Of a stretch of DNA of 64,000 nt, positions 54,432 through 64,000 are shown in pieces. The notes below the pieces were generated by a model. It was not told the origin of the DNA, did no database searches, and worked only from the letters and a program-made list of their open reading frames with translations. The number at the start of each line of letters is the position of its first letter. Position 1 is the first letter of the stretch. The position numbers were made by a program, and so were the translations under genes. Origin of the DNA: Puccinellia tenuiflora (taxonomy: Eukaryota; Streptophyta; Magnoliopsida; Poales; Poaceae); the NCBI GenBank assembly GCA_012064385.1, contig QRDG01000131.1:818459-882458 (forward strand), written 5' to 3'.

Positions 54432-57000
54432 CTTTCTCTCCCGCGCTCTTTTGTCACGAACAACGCCAACACGTAAACAATGGAGGATCCTCCATTTATT
54501 GCATTCGTGAAGCTACTGGCTCGATCGATCTAGACAATAAAGAAAGTCTCGAGATCGAGATGCGTTGAGATCTGCAATGTCAACTCTGATTCATTCATCT
54601 CCGGTGTACTAGCATGTACGTGATTTATAATATTCAACATATTGTTGATGAGCTAGAGATAGAAAATGCTGTTGGATCATGTGAGCGAATAAGCGATGCG
54701 ATCGGATCGCATCTCATTCAACAAATACAATTAGGAGCCCGTCATGGCTTGGGCATGACCACGGGCCAGAGATAAAAAATGTTGTTGCGTGTGAGCGAAT
54801 AAGTCAATTGTCGCATCTCATGGCTTGGGCATGACCACGGGCCAGCAACTAGAGTATAGGCGATTTTTAAGAAGAACGGTGAATTGGGGAAAAAGGAAAC
54901 TAGAGCAGAAAAAAGGTACGACATAAATCTATGCATATAGAAGGCCTTTGCAGGTATGTGCATGCGGGCATTAAAATTTGTAAACACAAAAGTATGTAAC
55001 TTAGCCAAAAGAAGAAAACGTGTCGAATCCGTACAAGCTCCGAGGTTTTTAACTGTTTTGGCCACGGCTTTGTTTCTGGAGGTCGTGTACACGAACACGT
55101 CTATGTGTGCCCTCTGGAGGCAAGGGTGATCCGCCGCGACCTTCCGTGGATGGCAGGCTTCTAGTGCGATACGCAGGACAGAGAGCCGACGCTCTTAGAA
55201 ACAGACGTCCCACTAGCCCGGGATGGAACCCGTCAGGGCTTGCAGTGACGATTGGCTGAGTTTAGGCCGATTCGCTTGCTCCTAACTCTGTTGTCGATTA
55301 AAGCGAACAAACTCGGGGTAACGGAGTCGTCGTAATGAAAGGAAGCAGGGACAAGCCACCACCACGGGCCCTTTCAATGTCCCTGTTTCCTGCCTCATCT
55401 CACTCTTCATCTTGGTCTCTCTTCGCATCATGCGTGGACCTATAGCCTACTAGATTTAAAAGCGCGGCTAGCCTCACGCCACCATTTGATTTAAAAAATA
55501 TTTTGCCCGTAATTCTCATGTATTAATACAGACTACTGAGAATACAGTTAATATCTTAGGTAGGAATATAAACAACATAGAAAGATAATGACATACAAAT
55601 GTTAAGACGATGTTTACATCACTGGTAACATATCCGAGTTCAATGAGATGGTTGTTTACAGAACAATGCAGTGAAGTTGGAGCGTAAAGTGGTTTCGGTA
55701 GGTTCATACTAAGAAAATATAGTGCTATATAAACTAAATTGCATCATAAGGGTTAGTAGGCACGTTTAATTTGTATATAAACTTACAAAATGGTGAACAA
55801 AGGCAATTAAATCATGCCATAAGAGGCTTAGTAGGCACGTTTTGTTCAGTTCAACAATATAAACTGGACAATGGAGACATGATCTCAACGAATAGATAAA
55901 GGCAGACATAGGCAGTGACGGCAGGCCTAGCGATATGCAAAAATAAAATACCGACAAGGAGTAGCTAGAAGTAGGCACAAACATACAATATGTACAGGCA
56001 AAATAAGTTTAGTCTGCAAGAACAAAATGCATAATTAGATGAGAGCTAACTTGTGTCTAGTCTAAACAATAGTAAGCATGGTGTCCTGACTTCAGTTTCC
56101 AGTGGATGACCTAGTTCTTGTTTTTCTTCTCTAGATCATTAGCCACACCTTAATGGTGACCTACGTTTGAAGAGTCAAAAATGGATCACAACTGAATATG
56201 GATAGAAAAGATAAAGGAAACTAGCCCGAGGGCGGCATGGATATCACTAGGCATAGAGATTTATTAAACAACACGTTGCATATCTTGTCAAGTTTTAATC
56301 TTCTTGGGGCGGAGCCATAATTAGGCATAGCTAAATAAATAATCTACAATCCCTTATGATGGATCATGTAGCCAATTAAATGACTGCACAAGAATTATTA
56401 AGACACAAAGCCCCACCATAGCATTACACTCTAAGGTCCCCGACACTACTACCCACATAATATAACTGCATGACTCCGTCTTAGGCTTACTTGTCCTCCC
56501 AAGTCTTCCTCAATTGATTACACTACGTTGTTCTCCTATGAGTCTTAGTAGAATCGTGCCTCACGTTGGAGGCCATGTGGCATCGGGGCCCAGCCGTAGA
56601 TGGGCCAGGGTACCCCCATTACCATTGGACCGACAGCGAGGACGTGCGAGCACTAAATCTATACCAAATCCACCGCCGCCGCAGCTCGTTATGCTCGCCG
56701 TCCTCGACCGTGTCATCTCCGCCACTCCCCGTCGACCTCCGAGGCCTCTAGGTGAGCTCCCGGGCGAGCTCTGCCACCGCTAGGGTTTCGCCGTCGTCAG
56801 ATCCGTCGCCAGGAAGACGATGAACGGGAGTCGTCCATCGCGACTTGATCAAACGGCCCAGAACGCCCCGTACCCCTTCGGTCGCCTCCGCCAACTGACC
56901 ATCGGGCCCCGCCCATCAGCATTTTTGAACACAGTCTCCCGCGCGTGGAGATGCCAGAGCGGGCCGATTTTGGTGCCGGGTGGCCCATATCGGTAAAGAA
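54432..57000. other. Upstream flank of SCPL gene and spacer, no certain gene
   Basis: The SCPL promoter should lie just right of 54431; no clear TATA box is seen. A GC-rich island at 56560-56990 contains ccgctagggtttcgccgtcg, a phrase common in plant 5' leaders, and overlapping frames on both strands, but no domain. The rest is featureless. Confidence 0.45.
54742..54845. repeat. 28-bp direct repeat
   Basis: tcatggcttgggcatgacca plus cgggccag occurs at 54742-54769 and 54818-54845. Around it gtgagcgaataag and tcgcatctcat are also doubled, so the unit is about 76-110 bp with indels. Confidence 0.85.
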
Positions 57001-59640
57001 CTGGCATGTTTCTCTTTTTTTCTGGCAAATCCTTTAATCTTTTCCCAGATCTGTTAATTCTCTGCTAGGAATAATTGCCCAATAAAATGAAAAATACATG
57101 AAAACTCCCAGATCCAAAGTTGTACATTATCCTTACTGTTTTCCTCAACATCCAGGACTGTTTCCTATAAAAAATAAATATGTTTTATGGTTAGGATTTT
57201 ATATACTAAAAAGTGTCCTGTTTCACTCAAAATTCAACAATCAGGAGTTTCACAAATCCAAAATGTTTGAAACCAATTTATTTTGTTAGGGTATTGCAGT
57301 AGCCTGCTAGGGTACTTGGTCTCATGCATGTTAGATCTATAAAATAAAAGTAATGAAAAAGACAAAATAAGTGCAGATTTGACTTTGGGAAATTACTGAA
57401 GTAGTTGTGCCACATATTTTGGGTTGTTTCCAACTCTCAGTGATCATGAACATACATATCCTGCAAACTCTAAGTGGAAAAATTATTTTGACTTACAGAG
57501 AATTTCTGGTAATTTACCTTCCAAAACAGGAGCCTTTTTCAGTAGAAAATTCATAATTAAATAAAGAAAATTGATATGGTAGTGAAACCACCTCTGATGG
57601 ATTCCTTATTTCACTACCTATCCTGAGATATAAACTTTGTTTACTGGAAACTCACGTGTTTGGGTCTTGTCAATTACTCACTTGTTTAAGTGGTGTTTAG
57701 TGCTAATTGATAAGTGGAGTTTGAAAAATGCTCTTTGAGTGATTCCAGTGGTCATGTGTTCATATTTTGAAAACCTACTGTGAGGTGGGAGTGTGTATCT
57801 TGCTTGGTTACTATACTGTACTGGTGCTTGTTTTTCTTTTGTGTGTTGATTGTTTGCTCTTTTGTCTGGGTGCATGTGTTATTTGTACCGCGACAATAGA
57901 CGTGAACGGTTGGTGAGTTCGAGGAAGAAGTTTTATTTGAGGACTTTGAAGAAGAAGTCTAGGGACACAATGCTGACCAAGCCAAGCCACCTTACCCAAA
58001 ACCAATGTCCTAAATTCCTTTTTATATGCGTGTCTTTACTTGTTTTACAAGTTGCGTTGTTTTTATTATAGTATGCTACTAGCTTTTTTTAGTAACTTGG
58101 CTCCTCCAAGTTATGATGGTAGTATAATGAGGGATAACCATCCCTACTCCCGTGTGATACCTATTTACCCCTTGTTTATGGTGATGGAATGATTAGTCCG
58201 ATGTTCCCTCATAAAACCCTTGAGCAAATCAAAAACTTTAGGTTGGGAACCCCTCAAATGTTTAACTGAAAAAGGTTTTGATAAAACCCCTGGAGGCTTA
58301 GCTTGCCCGCTGAAGTGTTATGTAAATAAAGGAGCTTATGAAGTTTTGGGGATAAGGAAATGGTGGGGAAAATGAGTTGGTAAAACAACAGATGGTTCTA
58401 TGTAGTTCTGCCGGAACAATTAACCCATGCAACCACATTACCCTGGAAGACGGGGCTTAGTTCGTAGTTTGTTGTTTTAGTATGGGCTACCTCATAACTG
58501 CTTATAAGGGATCATATCCCTCGAAGCCGGCTCTTCCCCCGGGATGGTATAATGGTTACGGTAAAGTGAATCATGAAAAGGTGATGAGTTGTGGTTGGTC
58601 TTGGGGAAGACACACTGTAGTTGCCTACAGTCGGACGATACTATGAGCTTCATTGAAAGTGCATCCCGATGGACTGGGTTGGCACTCCGGTTGGTCGGTG
58701 GTACCCTGACGTCCTGGTGTTGAGGGAACAACTCATAGGGCAGGTTCCTATACTAGGATAGACAAATGAAAAACTATGACCAGAGGCTTATCGTGACATT
58801 TTCTGGTATGGCGAGATGAGGCGCACACGATGAGCTTACGGATGGTGTGGGGAAAGTGTACAACCTTTGCAGAGTGTAAATCTATTCGAATAGCCGTGTC
58901 TGCGGTCATGGACGGTTGGAAAGGCTGCTGCTTAGCTCTGTTGGGTTTTGTTTTCAAGAGGAAATAAAAGGTGTTTTTGGGTACCTGAAGGGTAAGGAGA
59001 AAAGGAAAAATGTTTGGTCATGGATGACCGGGAAAGAAAGGAGAGTTGTTTTGCGTCGTTAGATGAGCTGGCAAGGAAAAGGTTTACCCCCATCCTAATG
59101 TTATTTCAAAAGGAAATGTTTTCAAGAATGTTTTCAACAAAGATATAGAGATGTTGTCTCTATACGGAAAAGTCATTGTTTTAGGAAAAGAAAACCCCGT
59201 ATAAAAGCCTCTACCTACCACTGCCAAATATTGCATCTTGTTTAGCCTCTTAGATGGTTTGCGAGTACATTCAAATGTACTCACTGGCTTTGTTGTCCCT
59301 GGCTATTTACTTGGCCAGACTTTCAGAAGAACGAAGATGAAGAATACGTCGACGACTATGCGAGCTAGGACGTTCTCCCAATCAGCTGCCTGTAGGGTTA
59401 TGGCAAGACTTGGGCCCGACGATTTTGTGGTGTTCCATTGTAGATGATTGACGTTAGCCCGACGAGGCTTATGTAAGATATTTTTGTAAAGGTAATATTG
59501 TATGCTTGTACTCGTTATGTAATGGATGTATTCTTTGATACTTATCTATTATGCTCCACGACGCACTGATCTTGGGATCGTGGTATAATTAATGCATAGG
59601 AGATTCTCGGATGGTTAATCCGGGGGCCTCACAGGACTCG
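57001..59640. mobile_element. Probable non-coding LTR-retrotransposon sequence
   Basis: A long stretch without open frames, moderate GC, with gagtacattcaaatgtactc near 59260 and an end-like gggggcctcaca near 59632. Its texture is that of Triticeae gypsy-type LTR or spacer DNA, but I could not find a matching second LTR, primer site or target duplication. Assignment is inference. Confidence 0.35.
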
Positions 59641-59688
59641 TCGTAGTCGTCGGCTTTGGTTACCGGGGCTTCTCTAGCTGTGTATGTA

Positions 59689-59860
59689 CTCCCTCCGTTC
59701 CACAATATAAGATGTTTTAGATGTTTTACATGTCGTCTAGATTCGGACTAAAAGAATGGAAAGTGGGTGAATACATACACTAAAACATGTCTAGATACAT
59801 GTGGTATAAATACGAATGTGGAAAAGGTCTAAAACATCTTATATTATGGAACGGAGGGAG
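59689..59860. mobile_element. Stowaway MITE, 172 bp
   Basis: Ends ctccctccgttccacaatat and atattatggaacggagggag with TA on both sides (59687-59688, 59861-59862). The ends are almost perfectly inverted, suggesting recent movement. Confidence 0.92.
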
Positions 59861-59862
59861 TA

Positions 59863-60461
59863 TATGTATAGAAGAAAAGAACTGATCGTCCTTCAACGCC
59901 ATAGCAGTGCGCTGCACGTGTCTGCACGGCCTCGTTTGTGATGGTTTTGTGCGTGGCAGCGGCTGCTCCAATTACCGTTACTACCAGGGAGGTGCTTGGT
60001 GCGGAGAATCATTGGAGATTGGGGAGGCGGTGGCTGGGAGATGGACAGTTAAGCTTTACTTTTTTTTTCTTCAAAAATCATACTTCGAGGCCATTTATTG
60101 ATTCACGTTTGTAAAATCTGGTTCACGTTTCACTTCGAGGTCATTTATTGATGCACACTTGTGGTCCAAATCACTGTTCAGAAAGCTAACACATACCGAA
60201 ATATATGTGTGAATATAACCTCTAGCAAGAATCTTACTGTACTTGTATTGTTCATATAGCCCCAAACTGAATATCTACCTTCGACAAAATTTTGGACACA
60301 TAATGCACCAAGTGTAAAAGCGTCTTTCGATGTCTCTATCTAACACCGTTAGTAGTCAAAATGAACTAGAGTGTCATATTAGAAAATAAATTTTTACCGA
60401 GGGCCAAATAGGGAAGAACAACTTTTTCAGGGTCAAATAGGGAACCACATTTTAGAGTAGT
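59863..60461. other. Spacer, no gene recognised
   Basis: A doubled phrase (cttcgaggccatttattgat near 60084 and cttcgaggtcatttattgat near 60132) is the only structure seen. Confidence 0.4.
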
Positions 60462-60639
60462 CACTACTAGGCAAAAGCCTACTTGAGGCGTATATGAAAC
60501 CTAATTTGAGGCGCATATCATATGCGCCTCGAGTGCCGCGCCTCTGGTATTTTTTATGCGAGGCTCCTTTACCCTGCATATCGGAGGCGCATATCATATA
60601 GAGCTCGACGTTTTCGTGTATTATTCCTGTTTACATGAA

Positions 60640-62170
60640 CTATTGCCCACAAATTTGAGGTTCTGTAGCGTGTTACAAGGCCCATGTGACCCGGTACATG
60701 TTTGACAGGTGTGACGTAAACTCGTAGTTTTCGCTTTTTATGGCCATTTTCATGGACAATTGCCCACAGTTTTGTGGTTCCGGGGCGATTTACAATGCCC
60801 GTGAGATTCGGTACATGTTTGATAGACGTGATGAAAAACTCGTAGTTTTCACTTTCTATGGCCATTTTCAAGGACTATTGCCCACAGTTTTATGGTTCCG
60901 GGGCGATTTACAAGGCTTGTGAGACCCGATACATGTTTGAGAGGCATGAGAAAAAACTCATCGTTTTCGTTTTTTATGGCCATTTTCATGGACTATTGCG
61001 CACAATTTTGTGGTTTTGGGGGCTATTTACAAGGCCCGTGAGACCCGGTACATGTTTCAGAGGCATGACAAAAACTCGTTGTTTTCACCTTTTATGACCA
61101 TTTTCATGGACTATTGCCCACAGTTTTGAGGCTTAGCGGCAATTTACAAAGCCCATGAGACAGTCCTAGAAAAAGGGTTAGCGCCGCAATGGTCTTAGTG
61201 GCTTAAGACCAAAAGTCCGTCGGCGGTAATGTGAACCCCCGACAACAGAAAAAATGTTCGTCACCTATAGGTTCGCGCAGTGCTTACACGTGATGGGCAG
61301 AATTAAAATACATCGTTGATACGTTTTTCTTGGGTGCACCTGGAGAAGGAAAAAAAGTGATGTCAGGGGACATTTGCGTTCGTCACGACTTTTGTGAATC
61401 CTCCTCGCCGTCGACGGCCCTTGTGCATCCGCTCGAAGACGACGACCTCCTTCACAAGATCCTTCTACGTCTCCTCCTACCTCCTTCTCAAGGTCCGTGA
61501 GACCTGGTACATGTTTGAGAGGTATGACCAAAAACTCGTTAGTTTCATGTTTTATGGCCGTTTTAATGGGCTATTTGGGGAGATTTACAAGCCCTTGAGA
61601 CCTGATATGTATTAGAGGCATGACCAAAAACACATTTATTTTCGTGTTTTATGTTTGTTTTCATGGACTAATGCCCATAGTTTTGGTGTTACGGGACGAT
61701 TTCCAACGCCCGTGAGACCCGGTACATGTTTAGAGACGCATAAGCAAAAACTCGTCGTTTTTGTGTTTTATGTCTGTTTTCATGAACTGTTGCCCACAAT
61801 TTTGATGTTCCAGAGCGAGATACAAGGCCCGTGAGACCCGGTACATGTTTGAGAGGCGTGACGAAAAACTTATCGTTTTCCGCTTTTTATGGCTATTTTC
61901 ATGGACTATTGCCCACAGTTTTGTGGTTGCAGAGTGATTTACAAGGCCCATGAGACCTGGTACATGTTTGAGAGGTATAGCAAAAAAAGCTTTGTCGTTT
62001 TCGTGTATTTTGACCTTTTTCATGGACTATTGCTCACAGTTTTATGATTTTGGGGCGATTTACAAGGCCCATGAGACCTGGTACATGTTTGAGAGGTATG
62101 ATAAAAAACTTGTTGTTTTCGTGTTTTATGGCCGTTTTAATTGGCTATTCCTCATAGTTTTGCGATTACG
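60640..62170. repeat. 118-bp tandem array, about ten copies
   Basis: The phrase ttgcccacagttttg recurs at 60763, 60881, 60999 and 61117, exactly 118 bp apart. After an insert it recurs near 61668, 61788, 61908, 62029 and 62148, with a further copy at about 60645. Each unit also holds gtgagacccggtacatgttt. ORFs across it are repeats of the same peptide in shifting frames and are not genes. Confidence 0.9.
61162..61497 (+). mobile_element. 336-bp insert in tandem array with F-box-like fragment
   Basis: The array is interrupted between two copies of tgagac (61156-61161 and 61498-61503), as after a transposition with a short target duplication. The last 100 bp (61398-61500) translate to STALVHPLEDDDLLHKILLR followed by LLLPPSQGP and a stop. 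This resembles the first half of grass F-box domains (DDLL-EILLRLPP-PS). It looks like a captured gene fragment; it is too short to be a gene. Confidence 0.5.
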
Positions 62171-62201
62171 AATTTTTCTCACGAATAAAAGGTTATGCAT
62201 C

Positions 62202-62860
62202 CACTACGGGAAAAAGGAACTTTGCCAAGTGTCGGAGGCTTTGCCAAGAGTTTTTTCACGGGCGTTCGGCAAAGACGGTCTTTGCCGAATGTCTGAGCAA
62301 AACACGCTCGACAAACAAATATGCTCGGCAAAGAAATAGAAAACACTCGGCAAAGAAATACGCTCGGCAAAGAAATAGAAAAACACTCGGCAAAGAAATA
62401 CGCTCGGCAAAAAAATAGAAAAACGCTCGGCAAAGAATTACGCTCGGCAAAGAACTGTAACGGCCGTCTCCATCACGGAATTGTAACGGTCGTCCTCTTT
62501 GCCGAGTGTTGAATGTAAATACACTCGGCAAAGATTTTGATCTTTTCCCGCCAAATTTTACATTCGATGTAATATTTTTCCCTTAATTTTTTAACTTTTT
62601 TTTTGCTAATTTTAATTCTTTGCCGAGCGCATTACTCGAGACACTCGGCAAAGAGTTTTGATTTGCGCCAAATTTTCCCGCCGGTGCAACACTTTTCTCG
62701 CTTTAACTTTTTTATTTTTTACCAATTTAATTCTTTGCCGAGCGTATTTCTCCGGGACACTCGGCAAAGTCGTATTTTTACAGTTGGCAAAGGTTTATGC
62801 TCGGCAAAGATTTTTCTATCTTTTCCCCCATTTATTTATAGGTGCTAAACTCGTATGTCG
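62202..62860 (+). mobile_element. CACTA element, left end with subterminal repeats
   Basis: Starts CACTACGGGAAAAAGGAAC. Many copies of tttgccgag and its complement ctcggcaaag follow, some in a tandem block at 62310-62460 with a period of about 31 bp (cactcggcaaagaaatacgc). These are typical binding-site repeats for CACTA transposase. Its right end was not found in the window. Confidence 0.75.
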
Positions 62861-63599
62861 ATGCCACCGGAGCAAAACTTTTGGTAGAACTTTGATGAAA
62901 TGGCTACTTTTGTATATAAAAATTAAATTTACAAAAAATAACGAGAAAATTATGAAGCACCTGTAGTTCAAATTTGACCCGGTTCTAACTGAATCGACAG
63001 AAATTTGTCATTTTGACGAGAGGTGGATGAAAAGCTTTTGACATACAACCATTTGGTTAATTCCACATGAAATGTGATATAATATTTTTGAAAATTTGTT
63101 TGGTACAATTTTGCAACCAAGATTTGGTATGTCCTTCACAAAAAAAACAATTTCGGCACTCGAAAAATAGAAAAATGACTTTTTCTGTGAAGCAAGTACA
63201 ACAAATATGGTGCAAAATGGCACCCATCTAATTTTTCTGTTGATCATGTCAGCCCTGCTCTAGACAGCTATTTCCGTACCTACGGTATGATGAAAAATCC
63301 CTACGGACGCGTTGGGTACCCGAAAATAAAAGCTGGACGTGTGACACAATAATTGTTTGAAATTTTAAAAAATCATAGACGTGTGACACAATGGTATAAG
63401 AGTTAATATGATTGATATGATAGTATTGACAACAAGGTATAATTTGCTTCGCGGAAACTAATTCGGAAGGAACAGAGAAAGATTAAATTTAATTAGTGTT
63501 AAAAATATTCCAAGTGAGAGATTAACGAGTCAAACAATTCAAAGATTCAAAAAAATATTGAATTTTTTTTAGAAAAATTCAATTTTTTTTACAAATGGC
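62861..63599. other. AT-rich repeat-derived sequence, no gene
   Basis: Probably internal DNA of a CACTA element by position; no frame or motif confirms it. Confidence 0.4.
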
Positions 63600-63728
63600 T
63601 TTAGGTTATGCCGACGGGGCTATGCCAAGGGCAAAGGGCTACTCCGACGGCATTTTTATATGCTGACGGCCTCAGTGGCTCCGCCGAGGGAGGACTAGCT
63701 AGCCTGAGGGGCGTCGATTCCTGTAGTG
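63600..63728 (+). mobile_element. CACTA right end of a different family
   Basis: Ends gattcctgtagtg, i.e. CACTACAGGAATC on the other strand, preceded by repeats around ccgacggc and gctgacggcc. These differ from the gccgag repeats at 62202, and the flanking 3 bp differ (atc at the left end, aaa here), so the two ends do not form one element. Confidence 0.6.
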
Positions 63729-64000
63729 AAATTGATTTTGTAACATTTGTTTTCATCACTTAAGCGCCTATGTAAGCGTCTAGGATTGTACATGCCCTAA
63801 ACGCAAAAATCCTGTTCTCCTTTTAAATACGGAGTACTGAATTAATTATGGTGTCTATTAATGAGGTAGCCAGCCGTAATAACATGCACGTACTGCGTGG
63901 CCGGCGCACAATTCAGATACGGAGTATTCCATCCATTTCATTATAGCCTTTGCAAACACAACATATGTAAGCCATGCGAGCTCTGTGCAAACACAACATA
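63729..64000. other. Right edge, no gene
   Basis: tgcaaacacaacata occurs twice (about 63951 and 63986), the second copy running to the window edge, which hints at another repeat continuing beyond it. Confidence 0.4.

Larger units (their letters stand above)
60462..62201 (+). mobile_element. CACTA element, left end plus internal tandem array
   Basis: Starts CACTACTAGGCAAAAGCCT, the CACTA terminus. Subterminal palindromic phrases follow (gaggcgcatatcatatgcgc). Then comes a tandem array (60640-62170). I find no matching right end before the next CACTA terminus at 62202, so the right boundary is not established. Confidence 0.6.

Noticed and set aside
60640..62170. CRISPR-like or satellite array as a functional locus
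   Set aside because: The 118-bp units are contiguous without unique spacers and lie next to a CACTA terminus; this is transposon-internal repetition in a plant genome.
62202..63728. One CACTA element from 62202 to 63728
   Set aside because: Subterminal repeats differ (gccgag versus ccgacggc) and the flanking 3 bp do not match (atc versus aaa).

Overview
This is plant nuclear DNA from a grass, most likely a member of the Triticeae (wheat, Aegilops or barley group). The evidence is many Stowaway MITEs with CTCCCTCCG-type ends, copia, LINE, CACTA, Mutator and Harbinger elements nested in one another, and spliced genes from families expanded in grasses (DUF1618, SINA-like RING ligases, F-box/LRR proteins, serine carboxypeptidase-like proteins). 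I cannot name the species from sequence alone.

Host genes are few. From left to right they are: a DUF1618 gene (2295-3536, minus); a two-exon SINA-like E3 ligase gene (7586-8570, minus); an F-box/LRR gene with a decayed last exon (14959-16819, minus); a four-exon histone H3.3-like gene whose lysine-9 codon is TAG (25652-26437, plus); the 3' part of a pyruvate decarboxylase gene, now a pseudogene (35861-37181, plus); a second SINA-like gene, clearly a duplicate of the first including its promoter (38014-38977, minus); and a complete 13-exon serine carboxypeptidase-like gene (46613-54431, minus; 474 residues when spliced, with the Ser-Asp-His triad intact).

Transposable elements supply most of the rest, and several can be bounded to the base. 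A young copia element (17213-24733, TSD ccagt, two LTR differences) carries a PIF/Harbinger element (17246-19671, TSD tta) inside its 5' LTR. Together they separate the F-box gene from the H3.3-like gene. Further right, an old LINE (about 27350-34433, minus) is split by a Mutator-like element with long terminal inverted repeats and GC-rich cargo (27709-28936) and by a second copia (29366-34413, TSD agttt, minus). The last intron-rich gene holds a LINE fragment, a GC-rich A-tailed insert, a 1.1-kb Harbinger-like element and two Stowaway MITEs in its introns. From about 57 kb to the right edge the DNA is repeats: a retrotransposon-like stretch, then two CACTA left ends, a 118-bp tandem array broken by an insert with an F-box-like fragment, and an unmatched CACTA right end.

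No operon-like cooperation is expected or seen. I found no CRISPR array, rRNA, tRNA or obvious new multi-gene system. The points most worth a second look are the TAG at H3 lysine 9, the GC-AG introns supported by reading frame and by RING spacing, the dated nested insertion between two divergent genes, and the use of the SINA paralogue as an empty site for a MITE. Intron-exon models are my own readings of splice signals, not transcript data.
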